NCBI RefSeq assembly: GCF_024359525.1
Contig: NZ_JAKZEU010000004.1
Coordinates: 1-64,000 of the forward strand
DNA from: Paracoccus albicereus
Lineage (GTDB): Bacteria; Pseudomonadota; Alphaproteobacteria; Rhodobacterales; Rhodobacteraceae
Length of the DNA stretch: 64,000 bases
Reading direction: 5' to 3'
Each line of letters starts with the position of its first letter. Within the stretch, counting starts at the first letter, position 1. Below the pieces are notes generated by a model that saw only the letters and a program-made list of their open reading frames with translations, was not told where the DNA came from and did not search any database. Positions 50,725 to 61,700 of this stretch are shown piece by piece. Made by a program: the position numbers and the translations under genes.

Positions 50725-53700
50725 CTATTCTACCGACTTCTCTACGAAACCGAGAGTATTGGCGTTCTCGATCAACGTCCGCACCTTGGCGCGGTCGAGA
50801 CCATCAGGCACATCTGCCTCGATCTCGAGCCGGATCTTCACCTGACTGCCCGGCAGCGTCGTGAGCTGCTCGACGATCGCTTCGACAATCTGATGGATGT
50901 CTCGGGCCGGTCGCTCCGGTGAGATCATCACGGCGCCGGAAAAGCGGGTTGGCTTCTTTTCCGGCGGAGGCGTAGTCGGCCCACCGTCCGTGGGTGCTCC
51001 ATCGGGCGGCGTACTGTCGGCTGTTCCTGGAGATGTGTCACCCGTTCCCGGCTGTGCCGGCGCCGGACGGTGCGCCTCAGCCACCTCGGGTCTCACAATG
51101 ACACTGCCGCTGTCGATCACGATTACGGCGTTTGCCGCCCGTTCAATCGCCAGCCCCAGATAGGTGTCAGACTTCTCATCCCACCGCTCGGCATAGGCGA
51201 AAGGGCCGGGCAGCATACCGCTCACGGCCGCCTGCACCGCCTTGACCAGAACGTCCTGCCCTTTCAGGCGTGGCAGATAGATGTAGCGGTTGAGGTATTC
51301 CCGCAGATCCTTCAGCGACAGTCGCGGCTTGTCGTTCCAGATGTATTTCTGGAGATCGCGGTCGAGGCGCGACGGCCCCAGCTCGACCAGCAAGCCCTCT
51401 TCGGCCACCAGCTTCTTGCTGGCCCGGGCCAGCAGCCCGTCCTGCGCCGGAATCTTGCCCGACGCCCACTCCCAATCGGCTTGGGCGCTCTCCTGGGCCG
51501 GATAATGCAGATAGCACCACGCCTCCTTCAGGCGCGTCTTCATCGTCTCGTTCGCTTCGGCCAGTTTCGCCTTGGCTAGCGCGCTATCGCTCTGGGTGAG
51601 GTTCAGCCGGTCAGTATCGCGCACGATCTCGCCCCAGGCCAGGGACGCACGAACGGCGTCTTTCAGATGATCGAGCTGGCGGGTTTCCGCAGCGATGAAC
51701 ACCAGCATGTTGCGATAGACGCGCGGCGTACTGCCGCGTTGTGTGAGGATGTCTTTCGCCTCGACCAGAGCTTCCGAACCATCGCGCCCGTTATGCGGAT
51801 GTTTGACGCCCAAGACGACGGCGCGGACACCGCCGGCTTCATCAGGGACTTCGGCCGATGACGCCGGCGCAACCTGCACGGCATCGAAATGGCCGCGATC
51901 CGTGAGTCCATTCACATATTTTCCGAGTTCCATGTCGATCGTCACATCGACCAGCGCCGCCTCGATCTGCGCCGCCTTATCCGCCGCGATGCGGTTGAGG
52001 CTGGCCGACATCGAGTACCAATACCGGCCAAGATCGGCGTGCATGAACTTGGCCTGGTTGGTCAGCCGGCGCAGCGCATCGCCGAAGATCGCCGGCCGTT
52101 CGCCGGGCTGCACGACACCGAGATTGATCTGCTTGTCGTCGAGGCCGGTGTTCTGCTGTTGATGCGTCGGAGCCGTCCCCATGAAAATTGCGCGGGCGAC
52201 GCGCCGGGTTGCCGAATAGCGGTTCAGATTGGGTGCCGACTGATCGATCTTATACGGCGTGGACGCCGTGCCATCGACATCGCCGGCAATGATCGATTGC
52301 CAGCTCACGTCGAGATAATGTAGCAATTCCGGCTCTACGCGCGGGGAACTTACGGCCACACTACCCGGCATGATCATCACCGACGGATCGCCATTCATCC
52401 AGAGCTCGTGGATGGCCTGCGCCATCAACCGCAGCACACCGCGCGTGCGCTGGAATTTTTCAAGCGATCCCCAGGTCGTATAGAGCTGGTCGAACAGCTC
52501 GGGATGGATCGGATAGGCCTTCTCCAGCTTGCGCCGATAGTCCTCGTCCGCGCAGCCCTGCGGGAAGTCGTTGGTGTTCTCACGATACAGCTTCGCGAAT
52601 TGCTTCAGCGTGTTGTCGCGATGATGGAACTTGTCGCCGGGGATGTCCTTGAACAGCCGCCGCCGCACAATTTCGTAGCTCTCTTCCTGGCTCGCCGGGC
52701 GCCATGACGATTCAACGCGGCTGAACGTCTGCTTGAGACGCGCCAACGCCTCCTGACCGCCTTCGCCGCCAACTTCGATCTGCGATGCCGGCAAAGAGGC
52801 GACCAGCAGAGTGCCGGGGCTGGCCTTGACCGCCTCGGTCAGCGACTGAACGAAGGACAGGTTCGCATCGAACGATCCCGACGGCAGTCCTTCTACCTTG
52901 TAGATCTGCCGCAGATAGGCGACCCATTCGTCGATCAGGATCAGGCACGGCGCATACTTGTTGAAGATCGTATCGAGTAGGTGGGAGCCCGGTGCGATAC
53001 CATTGGCATCATTCTCTGCAACCATGTCGAAGGCTTCTGCGCCGCCGAGTTGCCACGCCAGTTCGCCCCATGTGGTACGGATCTTTTGGCCGCTGTTGGT
53101 ATTGAGGACGTCCTGCGGTCCCCGCGACGTACCGACAAGCACCGCACGATTGATGGCCTTGGGCACACTCAGCCCGTTCTCGTCGAGCAAGCGATCAAGA
53201 CCAGACAAGTCCTGAACCGGCGTTCCGCCCGCCATGTGATAGAGGGCGAGCATCGAGTGGGTCTTGCCGCCACCAAAATTGGTTTGCAGTTCGACCACCG
53301 GATCGCCGCCGTTGCCGGCAAGCCGCTTGGCAGCGCCAACCAGAAGCGTGCTCAATCCCTCAGTCAGATAGGTGCGGCTGAAGAACTGGCCAGGATCACG
53401 ATACTCGGCCGGCGCACTACCCGAATGAACCTTGGCAAGGTCCGCCGCGAACTCGGCCTGCTGGAATTCACCGGTCGCAACATCCGGATGCGGCTCGACC
53501 ACTTCGCGCCACGGGAGCAAACCCGCCACGGTTTCAACCGAGATATCCAGCCGCTGGGTTTTCCGCCGCTCCTCGTTGCGCTGAAGCTCTGTGAATTTCG
53601 TCCGAAGGATCGTATCGCGCATCTTCGAGAGCTGCTCGGCAACATCGCCGGCGCTGATCGACTCCATCAGCCGCCGCATCGTGTCCAACGCCCGCTCGGC

Positions 53701-54018
53701 GTCATCATAGGTGAAGGTCTCATTATGCGAGAGCTTGTTGCGGACATCGAGCAGCTCCGAAACATAGGAGCGTTCGGGGTGCCCAAGCACCGAGGCAAAG
53801 GCATCCTTCCAGAACGCCATCATGGTCTTGAGCAGGCCCTGCTGATCCCAGCCGACCTCTCCTGTCGCATTGGGCTTGAGACCCTGCACTCGCTGCACGA
53901 CCTCGATCTGCCAATGCCCCTTGACGGAGGTCTCCAGCCTCTTCTCGACGAATGGAATGAGTGCCGCAGGGAGCAGCTCCATTCCCTCGAAAACATATTG
54001 CCGCGTGCTCTTGGCCAC
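50725..54018 (-). CDS. DUF499 ATPase with N-terminal HEPN-like domain
   Basis: 1097 residues. The first 120 residues form a helical domain with SELLDVRNKLSHNETF, containing Arg93-x4-His98, the R-x4-H signature of HEPN/Swt1-like ribonucleases. The DUF499 P-loop follows with QTNFGGGKTHSMLALYH (Walker A, 249-254) and CLILIDEWVAYLRQ (Walker B, 359-372). The C-terminal 200 residues include a proline-rich linker (about 990-1035) and a small closing domain. DUF499 proteins accompany DUF1156 methylases in defence islands. It is the last gene of the leftward operon, 13 bases after the methylase. Confidence 0.83.
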   Translation of the reverse strand: MAKSTRQYVFEGMELLPAALIPFVEKRLETSVKGHWQIEVVQRVQGLKPNATGEVGWDQQGLLKTMMAFWKDAFASVLGHPERSYVSELLDVRNKLSHNETFTYDDAERALDTMRRLMESISAGDVAEQLSKMRDTILRTKFTELQRNEERRKTQRLDISVETVAGLLPWREVVEPHPDVATGEFQQAEFAADLAKVHSGSAPAEYRDPGQFFSRTYLTEGLSTLLVGAAKRLAGNGGDPVVELQTNFGGGKTHSMLALYHMAGGTPVQDLSGLDRLLDENGLSVPKAINRAVLVGTSRGPQDVLNTNSGQKIRTTWGELAWQLGGAEAFDMVAENDANGIAPGSHLLDTIFNKYAPCLILIDEWVAYLRQIYKVEGLPSGSFDANLSFVQSLTEAVKASPGTLLVASLPASQIEVGGEGGQEALARLKQTFSRVESSWRPASQEESYEIVRRRLFKDIPGDKFHHRDNTLKQFAKLYRENTNDFPQGCADEDYRRKLEKAYPIHPELFDQLYTTWGSLEKFQRTRGVLRLMAQAIHELWMNGDPSVMIMPGSVAVSSPRVEPELLHYLDVSWQSIIAGDVDGTASTPYKIDQSAPNLNRYSATRRVARAIFMGTAPTHQQQNTGLDDKQINLGVVQPGERPAIFGDALRRLTNQAKFMHADLGRYWYSMSASLNRIAADKAAQIEAALVDVTIDMELGKYVNGLTDRGHFDAVQVAPASSAEVPDEAGGVRAVVLGVKHPHNGRDGSEALVEAKDILTQRGSTPRVYRNMLVFIAAETRQLDHLKDAVRASLAWGEIVRDTDRLNLTQSDSALAKAKLAEANETMKTRLKEAWCYLHYPAQESAQADWEWASGKIPAQDGLLARASKKLVAEEGLLVELGPSRLDRDLQKYIWNDKPRLSLKDLREYLNRYIYLPRLKGQDVLVKAVQAAVSGMLPGPFAYAERWDEKSDTYLGLAIERAANAVIVIDSGSVIVRPEVAEAHRPAPAQPGTGDTSPGTADSTPPDGAPTDGGPTTPPPEKKPTRFSGAVMISPERPARDIHQIVEAIVEQLTTLPGSQVKIRLEIEADVPDGLDRAKVRTLIENANTLGFVEKSVE

Positions 54019-54031
54019 GTCCCGTCCCCCC

Positions 54032-56950
54032 TTAAATGTCCAGCCGGATCTGACGATCGCCGCTCGTGTCGTGGATTGTTGCCGCCTGCCTCGTCAGTTC
54101 CGTCCAGTCAGCGATCAATGCGTTGTAGGCTGTGGCCTCCTTCGCATCCTTTCGTTTGTTGGCGCTGATGTCATAGAGGCAGTAGGCGAGGTCCTTCACG
54201 GCCTCGACCTTCGCCTCGATCTTCTTCAGAAGACCAGCCGTATCGTGGGAGATACCATCCTTCTCGTGGTGCCGAACCAGATGCTGAAGGCACTCCCACA
54301 CCGTCAGGTGGCTATCGCTATTCGGCTCCCAATCATCGTCAAGCTCGTCACGCGTCAGGATGCGGACTTTCCCCGCCGCACTTTCCACGATCCCGGCGTG
54401 TTTGACACTTTCGACCGAGATGCCGCGCGCACGGGCGAGATTGTCGGCAACACCGTAGTCCCCCTTGCCAATCCCGTTTTGCTCGAACCATGTGATGGCA
54501 AAGCGGGTGTCGGCATCGAATTCGCCCTGGATGCCGCCGAGATACTCGTCAAGTTCCCGGTTGATAAGTTGAAGCGCAGTTTTCACGCTCATCGGGCTGT
54601 CATCGGATTCTAGTACCGCCTTGTAGCGAGAAAAGACGCCCATGCCAGGACCAATGGCCGATTGTGGCATGTCCGCAGGGGCGATATTTGCGGCCTGAAG
54701 CTCGGCAATCGCCGGGGGAAGTTCTCGTTTCAGCGCACGAATAAATTCCGCACGCGTAACTGCTTCGGCTGCTGCGCCTCTCTTTCGGCAGACTAGGACC
54801 ACCGAGTTGGCGAGAGCGTTCGACCCAACGGCACGCATCCTTCCTGGCTTTTCGGTTCGAATGGGCCACGTGCCTACAACTGAATAACCGGCAGTCACCA
54901 CCGCATTTAAAAACGTCGCCCAACCAGTCGAGCTTATTCCTTCCTGCTCAACTTCGCTCTGCTTAAATGCGTAGTAGATCGTCGCAGGTGCCAAATCCGA
55001 GGATGTCTGCGCCATACTTGAGACTGTTCTTGTCATGCCGTCTAAGAAGAAATCATCAGCTGATTGGCGCCCTCCATGGCGAACCGGCGTTGCAACAAGT
55101 TCCTCCTTTTTGGGTGTCATCAGAAGACTCATCGTATCGGGATGCACGTCTCTTAAACACTTCCTCATCCAAGCATAAAAAAAATCGGAAAGATCTGCAT
55201 AACCGATATTGTCGTAGTATGGAGGGTCCGTAGAGATTACCCGATCAAAAAACTTCGCCGATTGCGCATCCATTTGCAAAATGGATCCGCTACCCGTTCC
55301 AACCGCAAGGGTTTCAAATCCCTTCACCATTCTTGAAAATAGACTTTCAAAGCTGCCACTAGAACCGCTGAAAAAATTACACTCAGCAAAATCCCATGTC
55401 ATAGAAAGTGCTTGTCTGGAAAACGTGGATCTCATCTGAGAGTTGGTACTATTCCATCCGCATATTGTTGACCCGTGATTTGCTAGCTGGCCCACTGAAA
55501 ATGCCAAATAGGTCAGGATGGCATCACCGTAGGCGGAAGTTCCTGATCCACCTTCATGAAGACGACGCTCGTCTATTAGGGGTATTCCGCTTCTCTTAGC
55601 GTCCTCTGCAAGCATCTCCTTAATTTCTTGCAAGGCCTCTACAAAAGCGTTTAAACCACAAGCTTGACGTTCGGTGAAAAGGTCACCAAAGGTCTCCATG
55701 CCGTAGTTTCCGACGCGGAATCCGAGTGCGTTTGGCTCGAATCTCAGATCTGGTTTCCAATCAGATTTAGCACCCTTTGCTAAATCCTCCTGGAAGCTAG
55801 TGGGCGCAACGTAAGCACGCCCCTTCGGCCCCTCAGCGACAATCGCCATAAGCTGCTGACCCATTTGTCCGCTTTTCGCACAGCTTCTCACATAATCTGC
55901 TGTAATCGCCGCACCTGACAGAAGACAGGAGAAGTTTGCTCCGACACCAAGCTTAGTGCCTCGCTGTGCGATCTCGCGATCGCTCTTGCTCCCTCCTAAA
56001 TGCATTGCGAACGAAACCGACTTGGATACTTTGTCAACTATCGGTTCGACCCAAGCTTCTTTGCCGGCTTTGGCGCTTAGTAAGAAACTCGACGCGATCG
56101 GCACCTGAACACTGCTGAATGCCGGATCGGGGCTGGGTACAGTCCGCGCCCAAATCCACGCAATGACTGTCGCCTTGCCGCCACCGTATTCCTTTGGAAG
56201 GTCAACTTGCGGATAGAGATGCCCAACATGTTCCAGCGCCTTTTCGCGCAACCGCTCGCCGTAATATTTTACGTCCTCCGCCAGCCCCTCGGCATTGCGA
56301 TAGAATTGCCGCTCCCTAACGCCTGGATGGATCGGCGCCTTATCCTTAAATTTTGGCGGTATCTCGATCATCGCCTTGCCGATCATCACCGCCACCGGGT
56401 TCAGATCGGACCCATAAGCGGGCAGGCCCAAACGCTGCGCCTCCAACGGGATTGAACCACCGCCGGAGAACGGGTCATAGACCGGCGGTAATACTCCGCC
56501 GCAAGACCGCCGGATTTCGGCTCGCGCGCGCTCAAGCACTTCCTCGTTGGTCGAGTTTTCCCAGATCACCAGCTCTTCGATGATCTCGAACAGCCGTTTT
56601 CTCTCGATGTCAGCAGCGCAATCTTCCAGCGTCGGCTCGGGCGTGTCGGGCACATTGCCCTGCGCATCAGCCTTCCGGTCCCGCCACACCTTGAGGCGCA
56701 CGACCAGTTCCGCCCCCGCCCGCTTACGAATTTTCGGATCGTCCAGCAGCTTGTCAGTATAGCCCGACGGGTCATCGACAAGCTGCGCGAACAGCACCGC
56801 CCGGCACGCCGCCAGCGGCCGCCGCGCCCACCACAGATGCAACGTCGACGGATGCCCGTGCCGAATGGACTTCTCGCGTGCGGAGGCGGCATTGATTGCT
56901 TCGAGCGGAATTGCGACTTCGATGAGTTTCTTCTTGTATGCTACGGTCAT
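54032..56950 (-). CDS. DUF1156 DNA methyltransferase
   Basis: 972 residues. The DUF1156 front end is at about 10-75 (IPLEAINAASAREKSIRHGH, STLHLWWARRPLAACRAVLF). AdoMet motif I is YDPFSGGGSIPLEAQ at 158-172; motif IV is STDPPYYDNIGY at 573-584. The order and the DPPY motif suggest an N6-adenine or N4-cytosine methylase of the beta class. The middle (54.9-56.0 kb) is visibly poorer in GC, near 45 %, than either end. It would mark self DNA for the helicase/nuclease genes upstream in the operon. Confidence 0.87.
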   Translation of the reverse strand: MTVAYKKKLIEVAIPLEAINAASAREKSIRHGHPSTLHLWWARRPLAACRAVLFAQLVDDPSGYTDKLLDDPKIRKRAGAELVVRLKVWRDRKADAQGNVPDTPEPTLEDCAADIERKRLFEIIEELVIWENSTNEEVLERARAEIRRSCGGVLPPVYDPFSGGGSIPLEAQRLGLPAYGSDLNPVAVMIGKAMIEIPPKFKDKAPIHPGVRERQFYRNAEGLAEDVKYYGERLREKALEHVGHLYPQVDLPKEYGGGKATVIAWIWARTVPSPDPAFSSVQVPIASSFLLSAKAGKEAWVEPIVDKVSKSVSFAMHLGGSKSDREIAQRGTKLGVGANFSCLLSGAAITADYVRSCAKSGQMGQQLMAIVAEGPKGRAYVAPTSFQEDLAKGAKSDWKPDLRFEPNALGFRVGNYGMETFGDLFTERQACGLNAFVEALQEIKEMLAEDAKRSGIPLIDERRLHEGGSGTSAYGDAILTYLAFSVGQLANHGSTICGWNSTNSQMRSTFSRQALSMTWDFAECNFFSGSSGSFESLFSRMVKGFETLAVGTGSGSILQMDAQSAKFFDRVISTDPPYYDNIGYADLSDFFYAWMRKCLRDVHPDTMSLLMTPKKEELVATPVRHGGRQSADDFFLDGMTRTVSSMAQTSSDLAPATIYYAFKQSEVEQEGISSTGWATFLNAVVTAGYSVVGTWPIRTEKPGRMRAVGSNALANSVVLVCRKRGAAAEAVTRAEFIRALKRELPPAIAELQAANIAPADMPQSAIGPGMGVFSRYKAVLESDDSPMSVKTALQLINRELDEYLGGIQGEFDADTRFAITWFEQNGIGKGDYGVADNLARARGISVESVKHAGIVESAAGKVRILTRDELDDDWEPNSDSHLTVWECLQHLVRHHEKDGISHDTAGLLKKIEAKVEAVKDLAYCLYDISANKRKDAKEATAYNALIADWTELTRQAATIHDTSGDRQIRLDI

Positions 56951-57026
56951 TGACCTGACTCTTTCATTACTATTGCTGGCGCGGAATTCCGCATGCCTAG
57001 TACGGCAATGGCATCGTAGACCTTGG

Positions 57027-58709
57027 TCACGCGACGATCCCCGTTTCGCAGAGCTTCAGCATCTTCTTGCGTACACTTTGTGCCCGCTGCTCCAGAAACT
57101 GGCTGTAATCACCCGTCACCATTTCATCATAGGGAATGAGGTGGCTGGCTAGGCGCTGGCGTACCTCAGCCTCGCCAAGCGGCGTGCCTTCGAGCCGCTC
57201 CGCAAGATAACGCTCCGGCTCCTTGTCGGAGATGTTCCGATTGGTCTGCCAGGTCACGAGCGCGCAATTCAACGACCGATAAATCTCTGCATCGGAGATG
57301 CCTTGCCTTGTAAGATGGGCATTCGGGAACAGGTGATGGTATTCTCGCTTGGGTAGGTTGGCCCGGCTAACGGTGCTACCGTCGGCCAGATCAAGGCCCC
57401 CTTGGTGAAGCGCAAGCGCCAGAATAGCCCGGCCCAGACGGTCTTTGTTCGTCGGCCATCGCGCAGCAATCAGTTCGTCCGTTTGCGGCAGAGGATATTG
57501 GGTATCATCGAAAATGGCAGGCTGCGGCGCACCCGTGTCGGCGATCAGCGTCCGCAGTTCAAGGTAGTCGGCAAGCGCGCGCGAGTTCGTCGATTTTTCA
57601 TAGCGATTGGAAAAGAAGGCTCGCCACAGATATCTGCGCAAAATGGTCCGGGCGCGCCCTTCTGCGTCAAGTCCCTGCGGCGCGCCAGCCCACAATGCGG
57701 TCAACACAGGCAACACAACGTCAGTAGGGAGACGCTTGGCGTCGAAAACGCGCTCCTCCTCCAGAAACGTCACTGTTCGCTGAACGCCGCGGACCAACTC
57801 ATCCCAATGCGCCAGCAAGGCTTCGCCGAACCCCTTAGCGAGATAGGTGGCATTCGTCGGCGGCTTACCCTGAAGCAGCGCGCTCGCATACAGAACGAGA
57901 TCTTCCGGCTCGTAATAGGCGACAATGCCGGGGCAGGCTTCCCGGCAAGCGCCCACCAGTTCGTGCAGCGATTGTCCCAGCGCCGCTTCGACCTGCGCGA
58001 CAACGACATCATAGGTGGAAAGTGGAGCCGCGGATGTGTTCATCTTGATGAATACATCGAGCGCCGTATCCTTGCTGGTCGAGACCGGAAGCGACAGAAA
58101 GGGCATATTGAACGTCGCGAAAGTTTCACGAACTTTCGACCGGATTTCGCCGACCGCTTCGCGCTCGTCGGGGTCATTCATCGCCGCCTTGGCCCAAAGC
58201 TTGTAACGATCGTTGGCAGCGTCTCCCGGTGCGCACAAATCGAGCGGTATCATGCGACGACTCCACAACTGTTGCGGGTCGTTCGCCCAGAATGGCCGGC
58301 GTTCCTTGTCGCCCGCCTTCTTCCAGCGGCCGATGGAATCGACATAATAGGGCATGCCGGACTCCTCGTCCTCGGTGAGATAGAGAAAATAGGTCCGGTC
58401 CTCGTAGTTATTGTGTAATCCGCGCCACAGCCCCGTCAGCCGCTGCTGACCATCCAGCAAGTGCTCTGTAATCCTTTCCCCCTCGGTGGGCGCGCCAACG
58501 ATCGGCCGGGAAATGAAAGGTTCCTCATTCCCGATTTCCAAGATCAGAACGGCGCCGAGCGGAAGCCGACGAAGGATCGTGTTGAACATCTGCGTGACGT
58601 TGGCATGTCCCCACGCCTCGAAACGCTGGAACCGAGGAAGCACAGTCTGCCGCGTCCGCACTCGGGAGAACCAGTCGGGCAGAAGCCTGTTTTGCGCATT
58701 TATTGTCAT
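57027..58709 (-). CDS. DUF262 protein with C-terminal HNH-like motif (GmrSD-like)
   Basis: 560 residues. The N-terminal DUF262 (ParB/sulfiredoxin-like) domain has LLDGQQRLTGLW with DGQQR at 86-90, the NTP-binding/hydrolysis signature. Near the C-terminus KREYHHLFPNAHL (His458, His459) and ALVTWQTNRNISDKE fit the HNH nuclease found in DUF262-DUF1524 proteins such as GmrSD and BrxU, which cut modified phage DNA. It sits between the helicase (10 bases upstream) and the methylase (76 bases downstream). Confidence 0.82.
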   Translation of the reverse strand: MTINAQNRLLPDWFSRVRTRQTVLPRFQRFEAWGHANVTQMFNTILRRLPLGAVLILEIGNEEPFISRPIVGAPTEGERITEHLLDGQQRLTGLWRGLHNNYEDRTYFLYLTEDEESGMPYYVDSIGRWKKAGDKERRPFWANDPQQLWSRRMIPLDLCAPGDAANDRYKLWAKAAMNDPDEREAVGEIRSKVRETFATFNMPFLSLPVSTSKDTALDVFIKMNTSAAPLSTYDVVVAQVEAALGQSLHELVGACREACPGIVAYYEPEDLVLYASALLQGKPPTNATYLAKGFGEALLAHWDELVRGVQRTVTFLEEERVFDAKRLPTDVVLPVLTALWAGAPQGLDAEGRARTILRRYLWRAFFSNRYEKSTNSRALADYLELRTLIADTGAPQPAIFDDTQYPLPQTDELIAARWPTNKDRLGRAILALALHQGGLDLADGSTVSRANLPKREYHHLFPNAHLTRQGISDAEIYRSLNCALVTWQTNRNISDKEPERYLAERLEGTPLGEAEVRQRLASHLIPYDEMVTGDYSQFLEQRAQSVRKKMLKLCETGIVA

Positions 58710-58719
58710 TTATTGCCCC

Positions 58720-61700
58720 TCATGCTGGTGCGGTCGCGCGCTCGAGGAGGCGCGGTAGATGGAACTGAATTGCCGTTTCGAGAAATGACGGCTCCCGCTC
58801 GACGAGCGGCCCACGCAGGTAGCGCGGCTCATGGGCGAAGCCGGCGTTGACGGAGACGATCGCCAGAATAAACTTCTCCGGCTCGTGCAGCGAGGTGATG
58901 ACCTCCTGTCGCGTGACCATCACGCTGTCAGCGCCGTCGATGCGACCCTTGACCTCGATGAAGCGCAGGTGCCCCGATTTCGGGTCGTGTGAGGCGATGT
59001 CGTAACCGATCTTCTGGGCCGATACATCGACTGGCTCGTTACCAAGCGTGCGCTCAGCCGACATGACGGCTGCCATAGCGGCAAGCTCGATCACTCTGCG
59101 TGCGGCGGGGTCTTCCGCAAAATGGTTCGGGACGCTTGGCGATTGACGCTCTTCGAGCAGGCCGCGCGGGATGACGACCATGCCGCCCCGCACGCGCGGC
59201 GGCTGTGATGAAATGAAGCGCTCCTGCTCAAGCTGGTCCATGCGGCGCTTTTGCCGTTCGGCAAGGTCTTCGGCTCGGCGCTGGGCATTCTGCCAGTTCA
59301 CCCGCGTCTTCTTGCCAGCCCGTTCCTCTTCTTTCAGCTCGAAGGCGCGCGAGTCCCAGTAGTTGATCTCCTTCTTGAGCCGCGCGCGAACTTCCTGCTC
59401 GACCTTTTCGATCTCGGGCAGGCGCCGTGCTTTAACCTCGGCAACATGGCCCTGGGCAAGCTCGACCGTCGCAAACCGGATAGCGGTCTTCTCCAGATCG
59501 GTGATCAGCCAACTCTCGTCCAGAAGGTCGCGCACGCTGGCAACCTCCTCCGACTTGGCGGGCCGCAGATTCAAATGCGGCGCAATGCCGGCGTTGACGG
59601 TAGTTCCTGTCTTGTCGATGGCGGCGAACTGGAGCCGTTGCGATATCACGTGCGGCTTGCCGGCGCTGGTAACACGACCGTCCTGGACGGTGTGCTCCAG
59701 GAGGAAGATCGCCGACAGCGCGTCGCCGGCATCGGTGTCATCCACCAGGATCGCACCCTGCCGCATGATCTGCTCGTACTGCTCGCGTATCATGCTGATT
59801 ACGGCCTCGAGCAGCGGATGGCCGGGGCAGACGAAGGCGGCGACCGGCTGCTGGTTGATCTTGTCCTTCTCGAAGCAGATTCGCTCATACTGCGTCTGGA
59901 TCGGCGCACCGGTCCCGATCTGACGATCCCGCTCGCGGATGCGCACGGGAACATGGGTGATCTCCCAGCGCCCTTCCTCGCGGCGCTTGATCCGGCCGCC
60001 CAGATGCTGAAACGCCTCAACAAAGAAGCTCTGGATGTGGTGCGGCTGAAGGCGCTGCGCCTCGGCGCGCTCCATATCAAGCCGCAACTCCTCGACCCTG
60101 GCCTCGGGCATGGTGTCGTTGGTCAACGCGCGGCGGCGCAGCAGTTCGAGCAGGTTCGCCTGGTCGACCGCGCCATCGACCTGCTGGAAGAGACGCGCTT
60201 TGACCTCTTCCCTCTCGCCATACTGTATCGCCTCGAACAGCAGATCCTTGAGCGCCACGCCGTCGAACAGTTCACCGAGCACGTCATAGACGCGACCGCC
60301 CAACGCCTCGCGCGCTGCCTCCAGCTTTTCAAGAAGCCGAGCATACACCTCGCCCTCACGCGTATCGGCGGCGACGAGATTCCACAGATGGCAAACCTCG
60401 GTCTGACCGATGCGGTGGATGCGGCCGAACCGCTGTTCGATCTTGTTCGGGTTCCATGGCAGGTCGTAATTGACCATGAGGTGGCCACGCTGAAGGTTCA
60501 CGCCTTCGCCGGCGGCATCATTGGCGATGAGGACAAGCATGTCCTTGTCCTGCATGAAGCGCTCGACGACTTTACGTCGCTCTTCGCGTGAGACGCCGCC
60601 GTGGATCACCTCCACCGCCTCGGGATTGCCAAGGCGCGACCGCACCTTGTCGAGCAGGTAGTGGAGCGTGTCCTTCGGTTCGGTAAAGATGATCAGCTTG
60701 CGTCGATTTCCGGCAGTATCGATCATGAGATCGTCGTCGAGAATACGATTGAGCTGGCTCCACTTCGTATCCACGCCGGAGCGAAGTACACCGAGCGCCA
60801 TCGCCTCCAGGCCCTTCAGCGTCTCGACTTCGAGGGCGAGCTGCTCGACCGTCTCGGCCGTCGTCGCGCCCGTCGAGATCAGATCCTCAAGCTCGTCGAT
60901 CTCCTCCTGACCATATTCCTCGATGTTGCGCAGCATGTCGGCGTTGACCACCGATTCAGCCATACCGGCCCGACGGCCTTTCGCGGCAAGGCGTGCCTCA
61001 CCCAGCTCATTCTCCAGCCGCTCGCGGCGCCGCTTGAGTGACTGGTAGATGGCGGCTGGGGACGAGGCGAGGCGCCGCTGGAGAATCTGCAAGGCGAAGC
61101 CGACATTGTTGCGCTTCTTCCCGTCCCCTTCCGCGAACCGCTGCACGCGGTTCATCTCGGTGCGCACATATTCGGTGACGGCGGTGTAGAGCGCAGCCTC
61201 CCCTTCCGAGAGCTGATATTTTACGGTGCGCGCGCGCCGCTCGGGGAAGAGTGGCCGGCCATCGAATCTCAGCAGTTCCTCTTTCGTCAGCCGCCGCATC
61301 ATGTCTGCGGTGTCGGCGTAGTGGACGCCATCGCGGAAGCGGCCCTCGAACCGGTCGCCGTCGAGCAGCGCCATGAAAAGCTGGAAATCCTCTTCCTTAC
61401 CGTTGTGCGGCGTCGCCGACATCAGCAGCAGATGCCGGCAAACCTGGCCGAGCTTCTGACCGACCTGATAGCGCCGCGTATATTTGACCTCGCCGCCGAA
61501 ATAGGTGGCCGACATGCGATGGGCTTCATCGCAGATGATCAGGTCCCATTCGCGGGCACTCATGAGCTTCTCTTGAAGCTCCTCATTGCGCGCGAGCACA
61601 TCGAGACGGACGATAAGCCGATCTCGGTCGCTGAACGGATTGCCCGAACGCGAGTTATCGATCATGTCGCGAGAGAGGATATCGAATTCGAGATTGAACT

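Noticed and set aside
50604..50864. 86-residue rightward ORF between the LysR pseudogene and DUF499
   Set aside because: Overlaps the 3' end of DUF499 on the other strand and has an uninformative composition.
52981..54168. 395-residue open frame antisense to the DUF499 gene
   Set aside because: Opposite-strand shadow of conserved Walker A and HEPN-like coding sequence.
59251..60591. 446-residue open frame antisense to the SNF2 helicase
   Set aside because: Lies over helicase motifs; translation has no recognisable fold.
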